Shown here: in pieces, positions 6,549 to 12,241 of the stretch | How positions within the stretch are numbered: position 1 is the first letter of the stretch | How the letters are laid out: each line of letters begins with the position of its first letter | Source of the DNA: Bacteroidales bacterium UBA1180 | GTDB lineage: Bacteria; Bacteroidota; Bacteroidia; Bacteroidales; Paludibacteraceae | Assembly (NCBI GenBank): GCA_002310195.1 | Contig: DBYS01000013.1 | Location: 48,060-60,300, forward strand | Length of the DNA: 12,241 nucleotides | Direction: 5' to 3' | Notes under the pieces: generated by a model | Seen by the model: the letters and a program-made list of their open reading frames with translations, nothing else | Database searches by the model: none | Told to the model about the DNA's origin: nothing | Program-made: the position numbers and the translations under genes

Positions 6549-7294
6549 ATCTGACTGACGGCATCAAACGAAACAGTGTGTTTCTCGGTTTATGGTTAGC
6601 GCTCGTTATGGCGCTAACCATTGCTATATGTCTCATCGACAAGGTCTCGCTGCACCTGATGCTCTGCGACCATCACTCGGCTTGGGCCGACCACGTGATG
6701 CCCGTGCTGTCCGACACCTGCAACTGGCTGCCGTACGTCGCGGCCGTTGCGCTGCTCATCTGGCGCTGGCGAGCTGGATTGTTCATGACCGGCTCGCTGA
6801 TCCTCTCCACCCTGATCGCCCAAGGCCTGAAGCACCTCGTGCAGGCTCCCCGGCCGCTCACATGGTTCGCCGAGCACATGCCCGACGTCACTCTGCCGCT
6901 GACCGATGGCGTACAGATGAACTACCACCTGAGTTTTCCCTCCGGCCATACAACCACGTTCTTCTGCCTGTACTTCGCGCTGTGCGTGCTGTTCACTTAT
7001 TATACAGCAACACCTTCCTGCGAGAGGAAGGTGCTCCGGAGTGCCGGCAGCATTGCCGTACAGGTGTTGCTCTTTGCCCTGGCTGCTATTAGTTCTTATT
7101 CGCGTATTTACCTAAGCCAGCATTTCGCGCTCGACGTACTGGCAGGCATGCTGATCGGCGTACTGTCGGTAATTATTGCGGCAGTCGTTGCTCAAAAAAT
7201 ATACGATAGCCGACGTCGCAATTCACGCACTCATGATGCTGACAGTAGTTCTGATACAGGTGCAGCAACGCCTGGCTGTCAGCAGCCGTGCTGA
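6545..7294 (+). CDS. PAP2-family membrane phosphatase
   Basis: Integral membrane acid phosphatase of 249 residues with the three PAP2 signature blocks: KHLVQAPRP at 96-104, PSGH at 132-135 with the acid-base His135, and SRIYLSQHFALD at 186-197 with nucleophile His193 and Asp197. About five to six hydrophobic segments surround them. Family members dephosphorylate phosphatidylglycerol phosphate, phosphatidic acid, undecaprenyl pyrophosphate or lipid A phosphates; the exact substrate cannot be told from sequence. Position after pssA supports a lipid substrate. The gene overlaps the nuclease stop by ATGA. Its last ~40 codons, a hydrophilic cytoplasmic-type tail rich in Arg, Ser, Asp and Thr, run over the 3' end of the convergent DUF2851 gene. 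The gene also holds two perfect inverted repeats (6592-6621 and 7011-7033). Confidence 0.92.
   Translation: MNLTDGIKRNSVFLGLWLALVMALTIAICLIDKVSLHLMLCDHHSAWADHVMPVLSDTCNWLPYVAAVALLIWRWRAGLFMTGSLILSTLIAQGLKHLVQAPRPLTWFAEHMPDVTLPLTDGVQMNYHLSFPSGHTTTFFCLYFALCVLFTYYTATPSCERKVLRSAGSIAVQVLLFALAAISSYSRIYLSQHFALDVLAGMLIGVLSVIIAAVVAQKIYDSRRRNSRTHDADSSSDTGAATPGCQQPC
6592..6621 (+). repeat. Perfect 11-bp inverted repeat near the 5' end of the PAP2 gene
   Basis: ATGGTTAGCGC at 6592-6602 and GCGCTAACCAT at 6611-6621 are exact reverse complements separated by eight bases. It covers codons 16-26, in the first membrane segment. In RNA this would make a stable hairpin about 45 bases after the start codon. Its TTAGCGCTC (6596-6604) is identical to bases 508-516 in the dnaK leader repeat. 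Confidence 0.75.
7011..7033 (+). repeat. Perfect 9-bp inverted repeat inside the PAP2 gene
   Basis: CACCTTCCT at 7011-7019 and AGGAAGGTG at 7025-7033 are exact reverse complements around a five-base loop. It codes for part of the short polar loop between two membrane segments (around residues 156-163). There is no T-run after it, so it is not a standard terminator. Confidence 0.65.
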
Positions 7295-8390
7295 TCTGCT
7301 GCCCTAACATCCTCCACTGCCGTATAACCGTATTGTCTTCCGCAGCTATCTGCTCCATCAGCAGCATTGCACTCTGGCCGTCACCGGCTGCAGAGCGCAG
7401 CGCGTACGCATAGCGGTAAGGTATGACGGTATTGATGAGCAGTATATCGATCGACGCGCGCCCGAAGGACTCTTGCGCAAACAACTCAACCAGCGAATCA
7501 ATATCCTGCAGTTCAATCACCTTACTGAACAGAAACTCCGAGCGGTGTAGCAGATTAGCAAACTGACGTATACGCCGTTCGGGACTGTTCTGCGGCCGTA
7601 TTCGCCCGAGTTTCCACAGGCTGCCGTCGATAGGCGTCAGGCCGAACTTCGTGCGCAGGAACGCATATTCCCGCGCCATCTGCTCGTCGTTGATCGGCAA
7701 ACCCGATTGCCCGAGGAGCATGGCGGTGAGCTGGAAGAGATTGTCGCGGTGCTTGCGCAGGGCGGAGAGAGGCGTGGCGATCGCCAGTTCCTCAAACGGC
7801 ACGCTGTTGGTGTGGAACCCGAAGTTCCGCGCCAGGGAGATATAGAACGCATGTTCCCAGCTCCCCTGGGTGATGGTCAGCAGCCGTTCGATAGATGCGC
7901 GTTTGCAGTCCAGACGCTTGCGCAGTAAGTGTTGCCGCCAGCCGTCGGTGAGCAGACCGGGATCTTCGAGCAGCTGTTGCGCACAGCCTATACGGCTCGT
8001 GGCGCTATCCATCCGCATCGCATCGGTCAGCAGACCTGTCAGGTAATCCTGACCGTTCGGGTACTGCAGCGCACACTGCGGGATCGCCTCACCGCGGGAG
8101 TTGAACACCTGCTTGTCAGCATCGCGAACGACATGCAGGATCACCGTGTCGTACGCGCGGTCGAGATGGTGATTGTGTTTGTACCACTCGCTCGAGTGAA
8201 TATGCAGTTCGATGTTCCCCACCCACTCGCGACCGCCTATGCGGACACGTGCATGGCTGTAATCTGGTCCTGCGTCACGATTGTGCTCGCCAACCGAGAT
8301 GATCTCGATCGGCTGACCGTCAGTAGTCTGTTGCGGAAAGTCTGCCCAGAGGCAATGTTCCCAAATATAGTGCAGTAAGATCTCCGGCAT
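7173..8390 (-). CDS. DUF2851 family protein
   Basis: A 405-residue soluble protein matching the uncharacterised Bacteroidota family DUF2851. The diagnostic N-terminal block is present: LLHYIWEH, then TTDGQPIEIISVG, AGPDYSHARVRIGG (residues 40-53), WVGNIELHIHSSEWYKH (56-72) and YDTVILHVV (80-88). The conserved C-terminal cysteine cluster is at C383, C388 and C391, suggesting metal binding. The spacing of Asp43 and Glu61-x-His63 resembles a PD-(D/E)XK nuclease core; this is only a guess. It begins one base after the nrdG stop, so it is translated from the nrdDG transcript. Its last 122 bases overlap the convergent PAP2 gene. Because the family's cysteine motif lies in the overlap, this end is genuine. 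Confidence 0.9.
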   Translation of the reverse strand: MPEILLHYIWEHCLWADFPQQTTDGQPIEIISVGEHNRDAGPDYSHARVRIGGREWVGNIELHIHSSEWYKHNHHLDRAYDTVILHVVRDADKQVFNSRGEAIPQCALQYPNGQDYLTGLLTDAMRMDSATSRIGCAQQLLEDPGLLTDGWRQHLLRKRLDCKRASIERLLTITQGSWEHAFYISLARNFGFHTNSVPFEELAIATPLSALRKHRDNLFQLTAMLLGQSGLPINDEQMAREYAFLRTKFGLTPIDGSLWKLGRIRPQNSPERRIRQFANLLHRSEFLFSKVIELQDIDSLVELFAQESFGRASIDILLINTVIPYRYAYALRSAAGDGQSAMLLMEQIAAEDNTVIRQWRMLGQQISTAADSQALLHLYQNYCQHHECVNCDVGYRIFFEQRLPQ

Positions 8391-8391
8391 G

Positions 8392-8844
8392 TCACTCAGT
8401 CCAGAACACGTCGGTCATGTCATGTAACGCGCCGTCAGCTACGCGATAGAAGCGTTGGTTGGTGGTCTTCGATCTCAGTCCGCCGAGGGCTTCGATATAC
8501 GGGCCGACCTTGATGAAGTCGAAGCAGTTCAGGCGCAGGTCGTCGGGGAGCTTGGCAAAGCCTGTGTACCAGCTAGACTTGAAGCCGTGCTGCTTGATCC
8601 ACGCGGCATAGTGCTCCACCTCATGGTAATCGCGGTCACCGCCCTGGATGCTCACGCACGTCAGGTACGGGTAGCGCTCAAGCATCGATTGCAGCCATTC
8701 GGTCGTAAGCACATCGCCTACGGGCTGCCACAAGTAACTACTGTGACAGCCCGGGCAATGATGAGGGCAATCCGAGATATTCAACGCGAGCGTCGTCTCG
8801 TTCGGCACCTCCTGAAAAACGATATCGTAATCGGCTACAAGCAT
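8392..8844 (-). CDS. nrdG: Anaerobic ribonucleoside-triphosphate reductase activating protein
   Basis: Radical SAM enzyme that uses a [4Fe-4S] cluster and S-adenosylmethionine to make the glycyl radical on NrdD. With the start at 8844 it has 150 residues, a usual NrdG length. The cluster motif CPHHCPGC gives C26, C30 and C33 in CxxxCxxC spacing. IQGGD is the SAM-contacting GGD-type block, and KVGPYIEALGGLRSKTTNQR is the family's C-terminal signature. I choose ATG 8842-8844, which shares one base with the nrdD stop (TGATG); a GTG codon immediately before it (8845-8847) is an alternative. The N-terminus (DYDIVFQEVPNETTLALNIS) is the form seen in Bacteroidales. Very sure. Confidence 0.95.
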   Translation of the reverse strand: MLVADYDIVFQEVPNETTLALNISDCPHHCPGCHSSYLWQPVGDVLTTEWLQSMLERYPYLTCVSIQGGDRDYHEVEHYAAWIKQHGFKSSWYTGFAKLPDDLRLNCFDFIKVGPYIEALGGLRSKTTNQRFYRVADGALHDMTDVFWTE

Positions 8845-10937
8845 CACGCCAGTTTCTTAGCGTTGGCGTAGTAGCGGCGTGCAGCCTCGCGCTGACGCGG
8901 TTCGCTGAAGTTACTGATGCGCTTCAGGTAACCGATGATTCGCGTCAGATAGTCGAGGTTCTTGCTTCCGCATACGGGGCACTCCTTCAGGTAACGCTTG
9001 TCGATATGACCGCAATCATTGCAGACTGTGTTCGGGATGTTGAAGGTGAAGTAGTTCGTTCCTTCCATAGCAGCTACGCGCAGCAAGTTGCGGTACTGAT
9101 CCTTCGACAGGTGCTCCTCCAGGTTGCAGTGCAGTGCGCTACCGCCGGTGAGGTGCTCTACGTAACGGCGACCGTGGAGTTTGAACTTCTCCATCACGTT
9201 CAGCGTATCGTCCTCTACGATATAGAAGTAGCTGTTGTAGCAGTCACGCGGTACAACGTAGCCGTCTTCCTTATCCCACTTGGCGTGCTTGACACCTACG
9301 TTCTCGGCAGGGATCATCTCACAGTTGAACATCACGTCCTTGGTGCGATACTCTTTGTTCTTCTTCTCAATGATACCCAGCACCTCTTGTACGTAATGAG
9401 CGTACTCGTCGTTGTCGTTGATCTTGATTCCGAGGAACTCGGCACCTTCAACCAGTCCGTTCACGCCGATCGTCAGGTACTGACGGCCGAGGTTAACGAA
9501 GCCCGAGTCGAACAACGGCAGCATGCCTTGCTTCTGCAATTCATGGAGGTTGGCGTCATAAGCAAGCTGTACCTTGTGCATCAGGTCAACCACCTGCTCG
9601 ATATAATCCTGGTAAGCTATGCCCTGGCGTACGGCGTACTGGATAGCACGGTTGAGATTGATCGTCAGCACGCTCTTCGAGCCGGTACTAACGCCACCGG
9701 CACCAAGGGTGTACGAGAATCCGTTGTCGGTGATCTCGTTGCGCAGACGGCAGCACGAAGCCAGCGAGTCGGCACTGTCACTCATGTAGGTAAAGAACGA
9801 GTGACCTTCAGCATACATCTCGGCGGTAAAGTCGGCGTACTCCTTGTCCTTGACATCGCCGTTCTCGCTGAGCAGAGCCATCGTCTCAACGGGGAACGTG
9901 AGCACAGCTTTGGTGCGCTCCTGGTTGAACCACTTCATGAAGCGCTTCTGCAGCCAGTTCAGGCTGTCCCAGTGAGGCTTCTCGCCATCCGGGAAACGGA
10001 AGTCGCCGAAGATTGACTCGAAGTAGTAACGGTCGTAGTACGAGATGTTCCAGAATACCGACTGGTAGTTACGTGCGCCGGCAGGCTGGTTGATCGAGTA
10101 AACGACTTGCTGGAAGCAGTCCGTAAGGATCTTGTCGATCGTGCGGTTCTTCAAGCTCAGTTCTACCACCTCATCAGCACGCTTGTAGTAATCCTCACCG
10201 TACTCCTTCTCGCAGAAGTAGTTCATATACATAAGGAACTCGGGCGTAGCGCACGCGCCTGAAAGCATCGAGCTGACCATGAACACCATGTTCACAAATC
10301 CGCCGCAGAATGCCTTGAGGTTGGTAGGTGCCACAGCATTGCCACCGATAGCCTTCGTGCCTTCCAGCAACCACGGGTACATCGTGACCGATGCGCAGTA
10401 GTTGGCGAGTGAGGTCTCGTCATTCTTATATAGTACGTGCGTGCGCAGGAGATTCATATACTGATCAGCTATCTCCTTACCGAACATACGCTCGATGCGG
10501 TTCGTGAGCAGACGACGGTTCAGACGGATATAGTTGCTCTTGGGCAACTCACCGATCAGCGTGGCGATGTTCTTTTTCTCCACATTGGCGTTGGCGTCGT
10601 ACTTACTGCCGGTGGCAGCGTTCGATGCCGAACAATAATCGATGAGGAAGTTCAGCTTCTCGAGCGTCTCGCGATCTTCCGAGTGACGATAACGATACAC
10701 CATGTAGTTCTTGGCTACCTGGTAGTATCCCTCGGCCATCAGAGCGACCTCAACTTGGTTCTGAATATCCTCCACACCCATTCCGTTTCGCACGCGCAGG
10801 TGTGAGAGCACAGCGGTTAACGTTTCCTCAGTGGCAAACGATCCCGATGCGATGAATGCCTTACTGATGGCATCCTTGATTTTGTCGATGGAGAAGAGCA
10901 CTTCTTTTCCATCACGTTTAACAATTTTTGTCTCCAT
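8844..10937 (-). CDS. nrdD: Anaerobic (class III) ribonucleoside-triphosphate reductase
   Basis: Oxygen-sensitive glycyl radical enzyme that reduces ribonucleoside triphosphates to deoxynucleotides. With the start at 10937 it has 697 residues. The N-terminus, METKIVKRDGKEVLFSIDKI, is an ATP-cone allosteric domain (about 1-95). The catalytic barrel contains SLASCCRLRNE with C395 and C396, one of which is the likely thiyl radical site. Near the C-terminus are the four zinc cysteines C639, C642, C653 and C656 (CNDC and CPVC), followed by RIIGYLKRISNFSE with Gly669 as the radical residue. The reading frame stays open upstream to 11048, but those 37 extra residues contain no family feature and run through a hairpin, so I take the ATG that begins the ATP cone. 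Coupled to nrdG by a one-base overlap. Confidence 0.97.
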   Translation of the reverse strand: METKIVKRDGKEVLFSIDKIKDAISKAFIASGSFATEETLTAVLSHLRVRNGMGVEDIQNQVEVALMAEGYYQVAKNYMVYRYRHSEDRETLEKLNFLIDYCSASNAATGSKYDANANVEKKNIATLIGELPKSNYIRLNRRLLTNRIERMFGKEIADQYMNLLRTHVLYKNDETSLANYCASVTMYPWLLEGTKAIGGNAVAPTNLKAFCGGFVNMVFMVSSMLSGACATPEFLMYMNYFCEKEYGEDYYKRADEVVELSLKNRTIDKILTDCFQQVVYSINQPAGARNYQSVFWNISYYDRYYFESIFGDFRFPDGEKPHWDSLNWLQKRFMKWFNQERTKAVLTFPVETMALLSENGDVKDKEYADFTAEMYAEGHSFFTYMSDSADSLASCCRLRNEITDNGFSYTLGAGGVSTGSKSVLTINLNRAIQYAVRQGIAYQDYIEQVVDLMHKVQLAYDANLHELQKQGMLPLFDSGFVNLGRQYLTIGVNGLVEGAEFLGIKINDNDEYAHYVQEVLGIIEKKNKEYRTKDVMFNCEMIPAENVGVKHAKWDKEDGYVVPRDCYNSYFYIVEDDTLNVMEKFKLHGRRYVEHLTGGSALHCNLEEHLSKDQYRNLLRVAAMEGTNYFTFNIPNTVCNDCGHIDKRYLKECPVCGSKNLDYLTRIIGYLKRISNFSEPRQREAARRYYANAKKLA

Positions 10938-10987
10938 TAGATTTATATTTCTTAGCCCGAAGGCACGATTAATTCTTTCCACAAACT

Positions 10988-11108
10988 GACAACTTTCGGC
11001 GTCAACCCCTGGTGCAAAGTTTTCCATTTTGGACAACTTTCGCACCATTGAAAAATAGCTATCTCCCTAATTGTCAAGCTTGTACGTTAATTTTTCGGGA
11101 AACTTTCG
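10988..11108. repeat. Three AACTTTCG boxes spaced 44 and 66 bp
   Basis: GACAACTTTCG is exact at 10988-10998 and 11032-11042, and a variant, GGAAACTTTCG, is at 11098-11108. The distances between starts are 44 and 66 bases. All three are in the same orientation, within the nrdD leader. The second copy forms part of the leader hairpin. Confidence 0.5.
11011..11046 (-). promoter_or_regulatory. Strong hairpin in the nrdD leader
   Basis: On the minus strand GGTGCGAAAGTTGTCCA (11046-11030) faces TGGAAAACTTTGCACC (11026-11011) across a three-base AAA loop. The stem has 15 base pairs in three blocks (5, 6 and 4), interrupted by one bulged G and one G-A mismatch. It lies about 75-110 nt upstream of the chosen nrdD start and is not followed by a T-run, so it is not an intrinsic terminator. 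A role in mRNA stability, translation or protein binding is possible; as DNA it could also be an operator. Confidence 0.6.
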
Positions 11109-11131
11109 TGTTTTTCTCGCGAAATCGATTG

Positions 11132-11163
11132 CAAAAATACAACAATTTTCGCATATATGCAAA
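11132..11163 (-). promoter_or_regulatory. Bacteroidota-type promoter for nrdD-nrdG-DUF2851
   Basis: On the minus strand TTTG (11163-11160) and TATTTTTG (11139-11132) are separated by exactly 20 bases, matching the TTTG-N20-TAnnTTTG pattern of the primary sigma factor. Transcription would begin near 11126, about 190 nt before the nrdD ATG at 10937, an unusually long leader for this group. The spacer contains the palindrome GCATATATGC at 11151-11160, a possible operator. Confidence 0.65.
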
Positions 11164-11171
11164 TTTTCGCA
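11144..11171. repeat. AATTTTCGCA direct repeat flanking a GCATATATGC palindrome
   Basis: AATTTTCGCA occurs at 11144-11153 and 11162-11171, separated by eight bases. The perfect 10-bp palindrome GCATATATGC lies at 11151-11160 between them. Both overlap the -33 region of the nrdD promoter, where a repressor or activator could act. Confidence 0.5.
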
Positions 11172-11237
11172 AAGAAAAATTTCTATAAAACATTTTTGCT
11201 ATCTCGGGCGCACAATTTTCAGTTTTTAGAAAAATTA

Positions 11238-11251
11238 ATTTTTGCAAAAAT
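11238..11251. repeat. 14-bp perfect palindrome upstream of the queH promoter
   Basis: ATTTTTGCAAAAAT is its own reverse complement. It ends 12 bases before the queH -33 element, a position suited to an activator or to a regulator shared with nrdD. In such AT-rich DNA a palindrome of this kind could also arise by chance. Confidence 0.4.
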
Positions 11252-11263
11252 ATCGTCTCAAAA

Positions 11264-11295
11264 TTTGCATATTTGATAAAAAATTTGTACCTTTG
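11264..11295 (+). promoter_or_regulatory. Bacteroidota-type promoter for queH-tdh
   Basis: TTTG at 11264-11267 and TACCTTTG at 11288-11295 are 20 bases apart, matching TTTG-N20-TAnnTTTG. Transcription should begin near 11301, leaving a leader of only about 12 nt before the ATG at 11314. Confidence 0.7.
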
Positions 11296-11313
11296 TATGA
11301 TTTTTTCGTATCA

Positions 11314-11943
11314 ATGAAGCAGCACACACATATCATCGTTCCCGAAGGGCTGCACACGCTCCTATTGCACGCATGTTGTGCGCCGTGCTCCTCGGCAATA
11401 GTCGAATGGCTGCTGGCGCATCAGATCGAACCGGTGATATACTACTTCAACCCGAACATCTTCCCGCTTGAGGAGTACGAGATCCGCAAGCAGGAGAGCA
11501 AGCGGCACGCCGAAAGTCTTGGCATCCGATGGATGGATGACGACCGGAGAGCCTCCGGATCCGATCAGCCATGCGGAAACGGGCATGATGAATGGCGGCA
11601 CGCTATTTGCGGGTTGGAAGATGAGCCTGAGCGCGGACGTAGGTGTGAGGCGTGCTTCTACTACCGTCTGCTTGCTACGGCACGCAAGGCGCAGGAGCTG
11701 GGTATTCCGTGGTTTGCCACTACCCTCGCCTCTTCGCGCTGGAAGAACCTTGAGCAGGTCAATGCCGCAGGAATGCGCGCAGCAGAACAGGTCAGCGGCG
11801 TGGAGTTCTGGGCACAGAACTGGCGCAAAGACGGGCTGCAGGACAGGCGGAACGAACTGCTGAAAGAATATAACTTTTATAATCAACTATACTGCGGATG
11901 CGAGTTCAGCATGCGCACAACAAATACCAATACGCAATCATGA
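11314..11943 (+). CDS. queH: Epoxyqueuosine reductase QueH
   Basis: Carries out the last step of queuosine synthesis, reducing epoxyqueuosine to queuosine in the anticodon loop of tRNAs; QueH is the cobalamin-independent alternative to QueG. In its 209 residues the family cysteine motifs are all present: LLLHACCAPCSS with C21, C22 and C25, RRCEACFYYRL with C111 and C114, and YCGCEF with C194 and C196; some of these hold an iron-sulfur cluster. The GLEDEPERGRRC block just before the second motif is diagnostic. Residues about 78-91 (ASGSDQPCGNGH region) look like a short extra loop compared with the form I remember. I start at the ATG at 11314; an in-frame ATG at 11242 would place translation across the promoter. 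Its stop overlaps the tdh start by ATGA. Confidence 0.93.
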   Translation: MKQHTHIIVPEGLHTLLLHACCAPCSSAIVEWLLAHQIEPVIYYFNPNIFPLEEYEIRKQESKRHAESLGIRWMDDDRRASGSDQPCGNGHDEWRHAICGLEDEPERGRRCEACFYYRLLATARKAQELGIPWFATTLASSRWKNLEQVNAAGMRAAEQVSGVEFWAQNWRKDGLQDRRNELLKEYNFYNQLYCGCEFSMRTTNTNTQS

Positions 11944-12241
11944 AAGCACTGGTAAAGAGATACGCCAAGCCGGGTATATGGATGGAGGAAGTCCCGATGC
12001 CGGAGGTTGGTGTCAACGACGTACTGATCAAGGTCAAGAAAGCTGCCATCTGCGGCACAGACCTGCACATGTACAAGTGGGACGAATGGAGTCAGACGCA
12101 CTGCAAGCCGCCATACATCATGGGACATGAGTTTGTGGGCGAGGTGGCTTATACCGGTTCGGGTGTACGGAACATACATATCGGTGAGCGTGTGACAGCC
12201 GAGGGGCACATCGTTTGCGGCCAGTGCCGTAACTGCCGCCG
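11940..12241 (+). CDS. tdh: L-threonine 3-dehydrogenase, N-terminal part, cut by window edge
   Basis: Zinc-dependent, NAD-linked medium-chain dehydrogenase that oxidises L-threonine to 2-amino-3-ketobutyrate, normally cleaved next by Kbl to glycine and acetyl-CoA. About 100 residues are visible out of roughly 340. The catalytic zinc site is ICGTDLHMYKWDEWSQ with C38 and the pair H63-E64 in MGHEFVGEV. The structural zinc loop begins CGQCRNC with C93, C96 and C99. The KWDEWSQ stretch distinguishes threonine dehydrogenase from other zinc alcohol dehydrogenases. The start shares ATGA with the queH stop, so the two are probably co-translated. Whether kbl follows cannot be seen. Confidence 0.95.
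   Translation, partial: MKALVKRYAKPGIWMEEVPMPEVGVNDVLIKVKKAAICGTDLHMYKWDEWSQTHCKPPYIMGHEFVGEVAYTGSGVRNIHIGERVTAEGHIVCGQCRNCR

Larger units (their letters stand above)
10938..11313. other. AT-rich divergent regulatory region between nrdD and queH
   Basis: A 376-base stretch with no gene that I accept. It holds a promoter pointing left for nrdD, a promoter pointing right for queH, a predicted nrdD leader of about 190 nt, one strong hairpin, three copies of an AACTTTCG box, a tandem AATTTTCGCA pair and a 14-bp palindrome. The part from 11080 to 11290 is much richer in A and T than the flanking genes. No riboswitch class that I know is recognisable in the leader. Confidence 0.8.

Noticed and set aside
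7011..7045. Intrinsic terminator in the PAP2 gene
   Set aside because: The stem is strong but sits mid-gene and is followed by GC-rich sequence instead of a T-run.
9006..10016. 336-codon open frame on the plus strand
   Set aside because: It is antisense to the conserved nrdD catalytic and C-terminal coding region, and its product is a low-complexity valine- and leucine-rich sequence without a family signature.
10938..11048. N-terminal extension of NrdD by 37 residues
   Set aside because: No resemblance to the family, it runs through a strong hairpin, and the METKIVKRDG start is the usual opening of the ATP cone. Not fully excluded, since the predicted transcript would include it.
11242..11313. 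Upstream in-frame start for QueH
   Set aside because: This 24-codon extension covers the -33 and -7 promoter elements and the AT-rich spacer, and has no counterpart in the family.

Overview
This window is a gene-dense stretch of a Bacteroidota genome, most likely order Bacteroidales. The reasons are the protein sequences (a Bacteroidales-style DnaK, NrdG, DUF2851 protein and class III ribonucleotide reductase), several promoters of the TTTG-N20-TAnnTTTG type used by this phylum, starts without a clear Shine-Dalgarno sequence, and anaerobic metabolism. I see no rRNA, tRNA, CRISPR array, transposase or phage gene.

Layout. (1) 1-452, minus: the N-terminal third of dnaK, cut by the window edge. 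Its upstream region (453-660) holds a GC-rich tandem repeat in the predicted 5' leader, a textbook-spaced sigma-54 (-24/-12) promoter candidate, and four CTGCCAAA elements further upstream. (2) 746-7294, plus: a run of five closely packed genes, namely an unrecognised secreted protein, valS, pssA, a secreted endonuclease I-family nuclease and a PAP2-family membrane phosphatase. Three junctions are 4-base ATGA overlaps or short gaps (valS/pssA, pssA/nuclease 10 nt, nuclease/PAP2), so this is probably one operon read from the promoter at 687-718. (3) 7173-10937, minus: nrdD, nrdG and a DUF2851 gene, tightly coupled. The last gene runs 122 bases tail-to-tail into the PAP2 gene. (4) 10938-11313: an AT-rich divergent regulatory region with one promoter for each side, a long nrdD leader containing a strong hairpin, and several short repeats and palindromes. 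(5) 11314-12241, plus: queH (queuosine synthesis) overlapping the start of tdh (L-threonine 3-dehydrogenase), which runs off the window.

How the genes relate. nrdD and nrdG form the oxygen-sensitive enzyme and activase pair that makes deoxynucleotides without oxygen. pssA and PAP2 both act on membrane phospholipid or polyprenyl phosphate substrates. The rest is housekeeping: protein folding, tRNA charging, tRNA modification and amino acid breakdown. No obviously new multi-gene system is visible. The points most worth following up are small: an in-frame array of five CTAG boxes with an exact 9-base period inside valS, the sigma-54-like control region and repeat leader of dnaK, and the structured leader of nrdD.
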